Part shown: positions 1 through 7,231 of the stretch, one piece after another
How the letters are laid out: every line of letters begins with the position of its first letter
How positions within the stretch are numbered: position 1 is the first letter of the stretch
Origin: Methylococcaceae bacterium
GTDB lineage: Bacteria > Pseudomonadota > Gammaproteobacteria > Methylococcales > Methylomonadaceae
Length of the DNA: 48,927 bases
Assembly: GCA_947505105.1 (NCBI GenBank)
Contig: CANNKG010000015.1
Location: forward strand, 1-48,927
Reading direction: 5' to 3'
The notes under the pieces: model-generated
The model's database searches: none
What the model saw: only the letters and a program-made list of their open reading frames with translations
Told to the model about the DNA's origin: nothing
Made by a program: the position numbers and the translations under genes

Positions 1-39
1 AGGAAATAGACCAGACACGAGGATCGAAATCCTCGGGGC

Positions 40-66
40 AAAAAAAAAGCCGACCATCAGGTCAGC
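40..66 (-). terminator. Rho-independent terminator of the tRNA operon
   Basis: Read on the minus strand, a 7-bp stem (GCTGACC pairing with GGTCGGC, one G-T pair) closes a TGAT loop and is followed by an unbroken run of T. It lies 17 bases past the 3' end of tRNA-Phe, so it should end the tRNA-Leu/tRNA-Phe transcript. Confidence 0.85.
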
Positions 67-83
67 ATTTTCTTTTAAAGAAG

Positions 84-159
84 TGGTGCCCAGGGGCAGA
101 ATCGAACTGCCGACACGAGGATTTTCAGTCCTCTGCTCTGCCGACTGAGCTACCTGGGC
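84..159 (-). tRNA. tRNA-Phe (GAA)
   Basis: The minus strand gives a 76-nt cloverleaf starting GCCCAGG and ending with an encoded CCA. The anticodon stem-loop has loop CTGAAAA, so the anticodon is GAA (Phe). The T arm carries the TTCGATT signature. It is downstream of tRNA-Leu in the same orientation, and a terminator follows. Confidence 0.97.
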
Positions 160-203
160 GTTTTTCTTTGACTTGTCTTACAATAAATTTTACTACTTTT
201 ACT

Positions 204-290
204 TGGTGCCTCAGGCCGGAATCGAACCGGCACGGTGTTACCACCGCGGGATTTTAAGTCCCGTGCGTCTACCAGTTCCGCCACCAAGGC
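204..290 (-). tRNA. tRNA-Leu (TAA)
   Basis: The minus strand gives an 87-nt class II tRNA starting GCCTTGG and ending with an encoded CCA. The anticodon loop is CTTAAAA (anticodon TAA, Leu), and the long variable arm typical of tRNA-Leu follows. It is the first gene of a two-tRNA operon, 44 bases ahead of tRNA-Phe. Confidence 0.97.
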
Positions 291-319
291 ATTTGATGAT
301 GTGTTCAGTAGAGCTACGC

Positions 320-348
320 ATTATATAGACCCTTTTTAATAATGGCTA
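320..348 (-). promoter_or_regulatory. Promoter of the tRNA-Leu/tRNA-Phe operon
   Basis: On the minus strand a perfect -10 box TATAAT (320-325) sits 17 bp downstream of TAGCCA (343-348), a 4/6 match to the sigma-70 -35 box. A GCG-containing stretch follows the -10 box, as is usual for stable-RNA promoters under stringent control. The distance to tRNA-Leu fits a short leader. Confidence 0.6.
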
Positions 349-634
349 GTGTTTTTTTCGATTTTTTGTTATTTTTTTACTAGACTGATATCACATTTGT
401 CATATTTATTTAAAAAATCAAATAATTACATAGCACCATTAGTTCTTGATCGATAACATTGAGTGAGCTATCCGTCTGCACCTTAAAAAGGTCACGGCGT
501 TTTTATGAAAAACCGGCCGTTGAATTACATTTGTGAGTACACCAACCGTTTTAAAACTCCATGTAGAGAAGGAACCACATCTGTTAAGCAAACTGTTAAA
601 ATAATGACTTTATTTATTTTTTCAAGCAAAATCC
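349..634. other. Intergenic region between tRNA operon and tex
   Basis: AT-rich stretch with no convincing coding sequence. The only open frame (505-702) has an unlikely composition and overlaps the start of tex in another frame. It should hold the tex promoter, but no clear -35/-10 pair or ribosome binding site was identified. Confidence 0.5.
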
Positions 635-2932
635 ATGGACGTTATTCAACAAATTGCCAAAGAACTCGCTATTCATGCTCATCAAGTCAATGCTGCGGTT
701 AATCTGCTTGATGAGGGAGCGACAGTTCCGTTTATTGCCCGTTATCGTAAAGAAGTCACCAACGGACTCGACGATACCCAATTAAGAAATTTAGAGGAGC
801 GCCTCGGCTATCTGCGTGAATTGAATCAGCGCCGTGATACGATTCTCGAAAGCATCACTTCGCAAGGTAAATTAACCCCCGAACTGGAACTGGCGATTCG
901 TAATGCCGAAACTAAAACCCTACTTGAAGATCTCTATTTACCTTATAAACCACGTCGACGCACTAAGGCTCAAATTGCACGGGAAGCCGGACTTGAACCG
1001 CTCGCCGACAGCCTGCTTGCCGACCGTAATCTGATTCCTGGACAAATAGCGCTGAATTTCGTAAATGCCGAAAAAGGTATTAATTCAGCGGAAGAAGCGC
1101 TCGAAGGCGCGCGCCAAATCATTATGGAACGAATTTCCGAAGATGCGTCCTTATTAACCGAATTACGTGAACGCATCTGGCAGAAGGGTATTCTCCATGC
1201 CAGTGTTGTAAAAGAGAAAGAACAGGACGCGGCGAAATTCAAAGATTATTTCGATTTTCAGGAAGCCATTAATAAAATTCCCTCCCACCGAGCCTTGGCC
1301 TTATTCCGCGGACGTAATGAAGACTTATTGAGTATTAGCTTGAAGCCAGCTCAGGATGAACAGGAAGAGCATAGCCTCTGCGCGCAACTGGTCGCCCGGC
1401 AGCTCGGCATTAAAAACACCGCACTCGCTACCGAACAATGGCTGGCAGAAACCGCGCAACTCGCCTGGAAAATTAAGTTGTTTACCCGTATCGATCTGGA
1501 TTTAAAACAACGATTGAGAGAGAGTGCCGAACAAGAAGCCATTCGAGTGTTTGCAAGCAACTTGCGAGATCTGCTGCTGGCCGCACCTGCTGGCCCTAAA
1601 ACCACTATGGGTCTTGACCCGGGTATCCGTACCGGTGTGAAAGTGGCGATTGTCGACCCGACCGGAAAATTGCTTCATACCGACACCATCTATCCCCATC
1701 AACCGCGCAATCAATGGCGTGAATCAATCAGCACCTTAGCGAAATTAATTAAGCAGTTTGAGGTCAATTTGGTTAGCATCGGCAACGGCACCGCCTCTCG
1801 AGAAACCGATCAATTGGTGGCCGAAGTCGCGCAGCATTTTCCGGATCTAAAATTTACCAAGATAGTGGTTTCGGAAGCTGGTGCGTCGGTCTATTCTGCC
1901 TCCGAACTCGCCGCCAAAGAATTTCCCGATCTCGATGTCTCGTTACGCGGCGCGGTCTCGATTGCACGGCGTCTCCAAGACCCGCTGGCCGAACTGGTCA
2001 AAATCGATCCGAAATCAATTGGTGTTGGCCAGTATCAGCACGATGTCAACCAAACTCATCTCGCAAAATCGCTCGATAGCGTGGTCGAAGATTGCGTGAA
2101 TGCGGTTGGCGTGGATGTCAATACCGCCTCGGTCGCCTTACTGAAACAAGTGTCCGGCTTATCGGCCAGTGTCAGCGAAAACATCGTGACCTTCCGCGAT
2201 CAAAACGGCCCGTTCAAAGATCGCAAACAGCTCAAAAAAGTCCCGCGCTTGGGTGAAAAAGCTTACGAACAAGCGGTAGGATTTTTACGGATTATGAACG
2301 GCGTTAATCCACTTGATGCCTCAGCAGTTCACCCGGAAGCCTATCCGGTTGTGGAAGCCATTATCAGTTCTACTGGCAAATCGATCCGTGATTTAATTGG
2401 ACAAAGCAGTTATTTACGCAGTTTGAACGCTGCCAACTTTACCAATGAACATTTTGGTTTACCGACCGTTACCGATATTTTGCAGGAGCTTGAAAAACCG
2501 GGTCGCGACCCTCGCCCCGAGTTCAAAAGCGCACAATTTAGATCAGGCGTCGAAACCATTAATGATCTGGAGCCCGGCATGGTGCTAGAAGGCATCGTCA
2601 CCAATGTGGCTAATTTTGGAGCGTTTGTGGATATCGGCGTGCATCAAGATGGTTTGGTGCATATTTCACATTTGGCCGATGTCTACGTGAAAGATCCACG
2701 CGATGTCGTCAAAACCGGCGCCTTAGTCAAAGTGACGGTTCTGGAAGTTGATGTGCCACGCAGCCGCATTGCCTTATCGATGAAAGCCAATCCCGAACTC
2801 GGCGAAAAAACCTCATCAAAACCACCCAGAACCAATAATACTAAATCATCAAACACTAACCGCAGCTCAAAACCCCAAGTACCAGTTCAAGGCACCATGG
2901 GGGATGTTTTAGCGCGCGCCTTGAAAAAATAA
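635..2932 (+). CDS. tex: Tex family S1 RNA-binding transcription accessory protein
   Basis: A 765-residue cytoplasmic nucleic-acid-binding protein of the Tex/YhgF family. These proteins act in transcription and RNA metabolism; their exact role varies between species. The N-terminal helical region contains the signatures VPFIARYRKE and YLPYKPRRRTKAQIAREAGL. The RNase H-like (YqgF) fold starts near residue 322 with GLDPGIRTG. Helix-hairpin-helix segments follow around 480-560, and a C-terminal S1 domain around 643-720 contains GIVTNVANFGAFVDIG. The basic, Asn/Ser-rich tail is typical. Length matches the family. The ATG at 635 gives the expected N-terminus, although its upstream sequence shows no strong Shine-Dalgarno. 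The next gene starts 3 bases after the stop, so the two are probably co-transcribed. Confidence 0.97.
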   Translation: MDVIQQIAKELAIHAHQVNAAVNLLDEGATVPFIARYRKEVTNGLDDTQLRNLEERLGYLRELNQRRDTILESITSQGKLTPELELAIRNAETKTLLEDLYLPYKPRRRTKAQIAREAGLEPLADSLLADRNLIPGQIALNFVNAEKGINSAEEALEGARQIIMERISEDASLLTELRERIWQKGILHASVVKEKEQDAAKFKDYFDFQEAINKIPSHRALALFRGRNEDLLSISLKPAQDEQEEHSLCAQLVARQLGIKNTALATEQWLAETAQLAWKIKLFTRIDLDLKQRLRESAEQEAIRVFASNLRDLLLAAPAGPKTTMGLDPGIRTGVKVAIVDPTGKLLHTDTIYPHQPRNQWRESISTLAKLIKQFEVNLVSIGNGTASRETDQLVAEVAQHFPDLKFTKIVVSEAGASVYSASELAAKEFPDLDVSLRGAVSIARRLQDPLAELVKIDPKSIGVGQYQHDVNQTHLAKSLDSVVEDCVNAVGVDVNTASVALLKQVSGLSASVSENIVTFRDQNGPFKDRKQLKKVPRLGEKAYEQAVGFLRIMNGVNPLDASAVHPEAYPVVEAIISSTGKSIRDLIGQSSYLRSLNAANFTNEHFGLPTVTDILQELEKPGRDPRPEFKSAQFRSGVETINDLEPGMVLEGIVTNVANFGAFVDIGVHQDGLVHISHLADVYVKDPRDVVKTGALVKVTVLEVDVPRSRIALSMKANPELGEKTSSKPPRTNNTKSSNTNRSSKPQVPVQGTMGDVLARALKK

Positions 2933-2935
2933 GCC

Positions 2936-3985
2936 ATGAACTTTGCGTCGGATAATTGGGCGGGCGCGCATCCCGCCATCGCTCAGCGCTTACTTGACGA
3001 AGCCGCGGGTTTTGCAGCGCCCTATGGCGCAAGCGCGCTTGACCGCCAGATTGAGCAACGCTTTAATGAAATTTTCGAACACGAAGTCGCCGTATTCTTC
3101 GTCAGTACCGGCACTGCCGCCAACTCACTCGCCCTTGCGGCCATTAACCGTCCAGGTGGCGTGTCGTTTTGCCACCGCGAGGCGCACATGCTGGAAGATG
3201 AATGCGGCGCACCGGAATTTTTCACCCACGGTGCCCGTCTCGCTCCCGTCGATGGCACACTTGGCAAAATTGATCCACAACACCTCAAAACCGAAATCCA
3301 GCGTTTTCCTCCCAACTTCATTCACGCCGGACAACCGATGGCGATTTCGATCACCCAAGCGACCGAAATCGGCACCCTATATAAACCTGATGAAATCAGC
3401 GCAATTGCCGAAATCGCTCGTCACTATGCCCTGCCCTTACACATGGATGGTGCACGTTTTGCTAACGCCTTAGCAAGTTTACAGTTAAGTCCCACCGCGA
3501 TGACCAGGCAACTTGGCGTCGATATTGTATCGTTCGGGGGGACTAAAAATGGCTGTTGGTGCGCCGAGGCTCTGGTATTCATGCAGCCTGCAATGGCTAA
3601 GGAATTGCCCTACATTCGCAAACGTGCCGCACAATTGTTTTCTAAAAGCCGTTTTATTGCGGCACAATTCGATGCTTATTTTGAGAACGGCCTGTGGCTT
3701 GAACTGGCAAGACATGCGAACTCGATGGCGAGCCTTTTGCAAAACGGCTTACGACAATGTCAAAATGCCCGTCTCGCTTGGCAACCTGAAGCCAATGAGG
3801 TGTTTTGTATTATGCATAAAAATCATGCCGAGGCGCTTCAACAACAGGGTGCGGTATTTTATCTGTGGAATCCACCACGCTCACCAAATGATCTGTTACA
3901 AGCAAATGAAGTTTTAGTGCGCTTAGTGACTAGCTTTGCAACGACAATGGCTCAAGTTGAACAATTTCTTGAGCTAGTCGGTTAG
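2936..3985 (+). CDS. ltaE: Low-specificity threonine aldolase family PLP enzyme
   Basis: A 349-residue fold-type I PLP enzyme of the beta-eliminating lyase/threonine aldolase group. Family members cleave L-threonine or allo-threonine to glycine and acetaldehyde. Visible signatures are FVSTGTAAN (about 55-63), HMDGARFANA with the cofactor-contacting Asp171, and SFGGTKNG, where Lys204 is the likely Schiff-base lysine. Length is normal. The start lies 3 bases after the tex stop, which suggests translational coupling. The substrate cannot be fixed from sequence; this branch of the family also includes enzymes acting on other beta-hydroxy amino acids. Confidence 0.88.
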   Translation: MNFASDNWAGAHPAIAQRLLDEAAGFAAPYGASALDRQIEQRFNEIFEHEVAVFFVSTGTAANSLALAAINRPGGVSFCHREAHMLEDECGAPEFFTHGARLAPVDGTLGKIDPQHLKTEIQRFPPNFIHAGQPMAISITQATEIGTLYKPDEISAIAEIARHYALPLHMDGARFANALASLQLSPTAMTRQLGVDIVSFGGTKNGCWCAEALVFMQPAMAKELPYIRKRAAQLFSKSRFIAAQFDAYFENGLWLELARHANSMASLLQNGLRQCQNARLAWQPEANEVFCIMHKNHAEALQQQGAVFYLWNPPRSPNDLLQANEVLVRLVTSFATTMAQVEQFLELVG

Positions 3986-4195
3986 AGATTGCAAAAACCC
4001 AATGCCCCAATAGCTCGGAATCAAACCGAGTTGCCCATTCGTCCTATTTCTTCATCACTAGAATAATGGACAACTTGGGCGGGATCTATTATTCAGCAAG
4101 CAGCCTAGCAAGATCGAACTTGAACGATTGTTTTGCGACTGATTGCTTAAATTACCTGTGAAGGGATCAGTCGACGCAAATATCTGCCATTAATT

Positions 4196-4459
4196 TTACA
4201 AGCCCTCGGCGGGCGCACTCTCACCTCCTATAATATAATTAGGATTATCAGCCTCATTGGAAGGACAAGCGCCAACCGGATTACCATTGGTAGATCGGCA
4301 CACGACGTAGACCGACATAGGGATGGCGTTAGTTGCTTGATTACAGAAAACCTCCCAACGATCACCGCCAATAATAGGTCTATTTCTTCTAAATTGACCA
4401 AAACAGTCGACTCCCCCACCGATCACCGCTGAATTAGCAGGACAATAGGCGGTCTTTAG
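4196..4459 (-). pseudogene. Detached C-terminal domain of collagen-like protein (frameshifted)
   Basis: This frame continues the upstream collagen-like gene after a frame change at 4456-4461. It encodes about 87 residues starting LKTAYCPANSAVIGGGVD and containing two further Cys pairs. The same domain is fused in frame in the neighbouring paralogue, where the matching stretch is ASCPSNYIAISGGLQ, so the break here is secondary. Removing one CT from the CTCT at the junction restores a single frame. It has no start codon or ribosome binding site of its own in a suitable place. Either the gene is phase-variable or dead, or the assembly has an indel. Confidence 0.7.
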
Positions 4460-5313
4460 AGGGCGACGCCCGAATTCGACGACACACAGCGCAGCATATT
4501 ATCAAAACCTAGGGTATCGGTTCCATCCGTCCCATTGATGCCGTTGATGCCATTGATACCATTGACACCATTACTGCCTGGATCACCTGGAAGACCGGTA
4601 TCACCTCTCAATCCTGCCGACCCGGCATCTCCTTTCAGCCCCGCAGATCCAGGATCGCCCTTAACACTTGTATCACCTGTTACCCCGACAGCGCCCGGAT
4701 CACCCGGTAAACCTATCAAACCCTGCTCACCAGTATCACCCTTGGGACCAGTTGGGCCAATATCGCCTTTCGGACCCGGGTCTCCCGGTTTACCTTTATC
4801 GCCCATGGGACCCATGTCGCCAAGCAAACCTTTATCGCCTTGTTCGAGGTGCGGCACCACTACCCATTCCACAACCTCAAATTCGATATCCTCAGGTATT
4901 GTCGCCGCCCTAAGCACCACATCATAAGCCTGATGCCCATAGGTTTTTTTATTGAGCGACAATTTCACGTTATAGAGGGTCTTTTCGCCATCAGAAAGTT
5001 TGGGAATCAGGAGCAAACCATCTCGAAATAAGCTGGCATCGTATGGCGGATAAACCGGTTGTACCGGGACTTCACCCAGCGCCGTTACCTTTTTGACCAA
5101 CCACTGTTTACTGATATGGGTGGGATTTTTAAGATCTTTCGCTTGCGCTTCCAAGATCACCTCAAGACCATAACGCGTGTTGAGTCGATCATCAATATAA
5201 AAGAGCTTTTCAAGGTATATTTGTTGATTGACTTCGTCATAGAGCGCCGCATCGGCACTGACACTCGCGAAAAAAGCATTCAACAGTATTAACATACTGA
5301 TTCTTGAGATCAT
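4456..5313 (-). CDS. Secreted collagen-like (Gly-X-Y repeat) protein, C-terminus lost by frameshift
   Basis: A 285-residue predicted exported protein. Residues 1-22 form a signal peptide with cleavage likely near SADA. Residues 23 to about 150 form a domain with no family I recognise; part of it is shared with the paralogue next door, for example EVILEA followed by KDLKN and ISKQW. About 36 consecutive Gly-X-Y triplets follow, rich in GDP, GPK and GDT, with a single Gly-to-Ser interruption (SVK). The repeats end in a GIN/GTD run. Bacterial collagen-like proteins trimerise through such repeats and often sit on the cell surface. The frame stops just after LRCVSSNSGVAL, and the rest of the C-terminal domain is found in another frame at 4196-4459. 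The Gly-X-Y assignment is secure; the biological role is unknown. Confidence 0.85.
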   Translation of the reverse strand: MISRISMLILLNAFFASVSADAALYDEVNQQIYLEKLFYIDDRLNTRYGLEVILEAQAKDLKNPTHISKQWLVKKVTALGEVPVQPVYPPYDASLFRDGLLLIPKLSDGEKTLYNVKLSLNKKTYGHQAYDVVLRAATIPEDIEFEVVEWVVVPHLEQGDKGLLGDMGPMGDKGKPGDPGPKGDIGPTGPKGDTGEQGLIGLPGDPGAVGVTGDTSVKGDPGSAGLKGDAGSAGLRGDTGLPGDPGSNGVNGINGINGINGTDGTDTLGFDNMLRCVSSNSGVAL

Positions 5314-5374
5314 AATTTCAAGTAAAAAACTTACGTTAATGAATATCAGTCCGAAGAAGACCGAACACTATCTT

Positions 5375-5404
5375 TGGCTTTATGAACACTCTGTTCAAAA
5401 GCCA
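5375..5404 (-). terminator. Stem-loop downstream of the second collagen-like gene
   Basis: TGGCTTT (5375-5381) pairs with AAAGCCA (5398-5404), and an inner GAACA/TGTTC pairing extends the stem with a small bulge. It begins 23 bases past the stop of the minus-strand gene ending at 5428. No T-run follows, so this is a possible processing or weak termination structure only. Confidence 0.35.
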
Positions 5405-5427
5405 TGCATATCTTCAAAGATCAATAC

Positions 5428-5982
5428 TTAGGGAGGACAATTAGCCTGCTGGTCGGAAGCTTGAACACAGATGACGCTCACCGTCATCGAAGCAGACGTA
5501 TTTGTAGTGATACGCCATCCACTTGGGATATTGCTGGCGTTAAACACGGGTCCGTAATCAGTAGGCAATCTAAAGTCAAAGTTATTTAAAGGCTGAAGTC
5601 CGCCCGAAATAGCAATGTAATTACTCGGGCAAGACGCACTATGGGTTAATACCACACCAGCACTAGTTGACTGACACACTTTGACATCATTACGCCCCAC
5701 CGGATTTGCGCCATTAGTGCCATTAATACCGTTGATTCCAGGAGTACCGTCAACGCCATTAACCCCAGGAATTCCCTTGGACCCCGTATCGCCTTTGAGC
5801 CCTTGCGGACCGGTATCGCCTTTGAGCCCTTGAGGTCCGTAGACAGGGTTGACATATCCAGGTGGAACAGGAATCTGCTCGAGGAAATTCACATAGATCA
5901 CATGCCATTTTTTACTAATTTCCTTCGCATTTTTTAGTTCTTTGGGCAATGCTTCTAATATCACCTCAAAGCTAAAATCCAA
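5428..5982 (-). CDS. Collagen-like protein paralogue, probably lacking its 5' end
   Basis: A 184-residue frame related to the neighbouring collagen-like gene. FEVILEALPKELKNAKEISK matches the N-terminal domain there. About 15 Gly-X-Y triplets follow, then a C-terminal domain with CPSNYIAISGG and VSVICVQAS. The only start in this frame is a TTG at 5982. There is no signal peptide, and an in-frame stop lies at 6004-6006. A separate short frame upstream (starting MRIFVALFQDKEG) may hold the displaced N-terminus after another frameshift. The Gly-X-Y part contains a 27-bp tandem DNA repeat at 5787-5840. Likely a decayed or truncated duplicate. Confidence 0.55.
   Translation of the reverse strand: MDFSFEVILEALPKELKNAKEISKKWHVIYVNFLEQIPVPPGYVNPVYGPQGLKGDTGPQGLKGDTGSKGIPGVNGVDGTPGINGINGTNGANPVGRNDVKVCQSTSAGVVLTHSASCPSNYIAISGGLQPLNNFDFRLPTDYGPVFNASNIPSGWRITTNTSASMTVSVICVQASDQQANCPP
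5787..5840 (-). repeat. 27-bp tandem repeat encoding collagen triplets
   Basis: Two near-identical 27-bp units (5787-5813 and 5814-5840) encode GPQGLKGDT twice. The unit length is nine codons, so gain or loss of a unit keeps the frame and changes the number of Gly-X-Y triplets by three. Confidence 0.75.
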
Positions 5983-6006
5983 AGCGATAAGATAAAACCC
6001 TCTTTA

Positions 6007-6400
6007 TCTTGAAAGAGCGCCACAAAGATCCTCATAAACGACGCAATTTAACCAAGATTAATTGACACTAATCATGATTTTTATAAAAAAAACCAACTGG
6101 GATAGAAATTTTTTTTGTCTATAATGAAACACTTAGTTTCATTTGTCTTTCAGGAAGTCCTATAAAATATGACGTATTTCCTTTGAGCAGGATGACTACT
6201 CCAAAGAGATCTGAAAACTTGGGTACGACCTTTAGCTCATGCCGCCAGTAAGCCGATAAATAATTTGTGAAACCGTCAACAGTTCTGGATAGATTGACTA
6301 GGTTTAATCCGCAGTTCCGCTACAATCTTACTTACAAATCCCTCACTTGATGCGTGCTTTTTTTGAGAGTGAAACCCCCCTTGTAAACCGGTAAGCCAAT
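6007..6400. other. Intergenic region between collagen-like and STN-like genes
   Basis: About 390 bases without a convincing gene. It contains a TATAAT (6120-6125) overlapping an 8-bp inverted repeat (6123-6143), which is listed separately. Otherwise I see AT-rich sequence only. Confidence 0.5.
6120..6143 (+). promoter_or_regulatory. TATAAT overlapping an inverted repeat (possible operator)
   Basis: A perfect -10 hexamer TATAAT (6120-6125) overlaps a perfect inverted repeat, AATGAAAC-actta-GTTTCATT (6123-6143). The matching -35 position (CTGGGA, 6097-6102) is poor, at 3/6. The layout fits a regulator bound over a transcription start. The downstream gene is 258 bp away, so the assignment is uncertain. 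Confidence 0.3.
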
Positions 6401-7204
6401 ATGAACAATCACTACAAAAAAACCATCATTAGAGCGCTTAGCGCCACAGTGATTCTTGTAGTCATTTCCGCTACAACCTATCAACTAATGCAAAGCGCAT
6501 TACTTGAAACCATTAATAATGAACTCAAACAGTTCCCTTCGGCGGCGATCAGTAAATTTAAAAAGCCAACGCTGCATTATCAGGCAACCAACGGCGAACA
6601 ACTCAAAGCAGCACTGAACAGACTGAGCACAATAGCCGGGGTCACATTCAAGATCAATATCGACTTAAATAACCATGTCGTCAGTCAAAATATTGATAGT
6701 TTTAGTGAAGAGGAAGCGCTGAAGGCATTGCTGGGAAACTATAACTATGCTTTCTTTCAAGACGGCGCGGTAAAAACAGTCATCATTACGCGATATAACG
6801 GCTCAGCCGACCATACGGCCCAAACAAGCGAGCAAGTACAACATACACTCGTTATTACACCAGTGCTCCAAGAACTTCCACCAAAATATCAGGATTTCCC
6901 TCAAGGTTCAGTCACGCCGGTCAGCCTCCCGATCAATCAAATCATGGCGATGAGTGACGGCGAATCGACCAATCTCGTATTACCTATTGGACAATATGCC
7001 GCTATCCATGATGAAACGCGCATTGACCCACACGGAAATAAAATATGGATGGGGCATTTATCCGATCCGAATCGTGACTTCCGAATCGTATTGGCTGAGG
7101 AGGTCGACGGAATCAGCGGAGTCGTCATAACGCCTAAAGGCACTTTTAATTTTGAAAGCGAAGGACCGTCCACCTATTTTATCGACACGAACACCTTGCT
7201 ATAA
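6401..7204 (+). CDS. Exported protein with secretin/TonB N-terminal (STN)-like domain
   Basis: A 267-residue protein with a hydrophobic N-terminal segment (about 10-30) that is either a signal anchor or an uncleaved signal peptide. Residues of about 58-130 resemble the short STN domain: a beta-alpha-beta unit with LKAALNRLSTIAGVTFKI followed by EEALKALLGNYNYAF. The second half (about 175-267) contains IWMGHLSDPNRDFRIVL and GVVITPKGTFNFES. That pattern recalls the N-terminal segments of large secreted metallopeptidase-like proteins of environmental gammaproteobacteria. No protease motif is present. The gene precedes another exported protein gene by 27 bases, so the pair probably forms an operon. 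Function unknown. Confidence 0.7.
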   Translation: MNNHYKKTIIRALSATVILVVISATTYQLMQSALLETINNELKQFPSAAISKFKKPTLHYQATNGEQLKAALNRLSTIAGVTFKINIDLNNHVVSQNIDSFSEEEALKALLGNYNYAFFQDGAVKTVIITRYNGSADHTAQTSEQVQHTLVITPVLQELPPKYQDFPQGSVTPVSLPINQIMAMSDGESTNLVLPIGQYAAIHDETRIDPHGNKIWMGHLSDPNRDFRIVLAEEVDGISGVVITPKGTFNFESEGPSTYFIDTNTLL

Positions 7205-7231
7205 CCCTTCCCTATTTTAGAGAATACCGTC

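Noticed and set aside
505-702. 65-residue open frame upstream of tex
   Set aside because: It overlaps the tex start in another frame and has no domain, good ribosome binding site or coding-like composition.
4535-4927. Proline-rich 130-residue frame on the plus strand
   Set aside because: It is the antisense of the collagen Gly-X-Y repeats, which produces a periodic Pro/Ser sequence by necessity.
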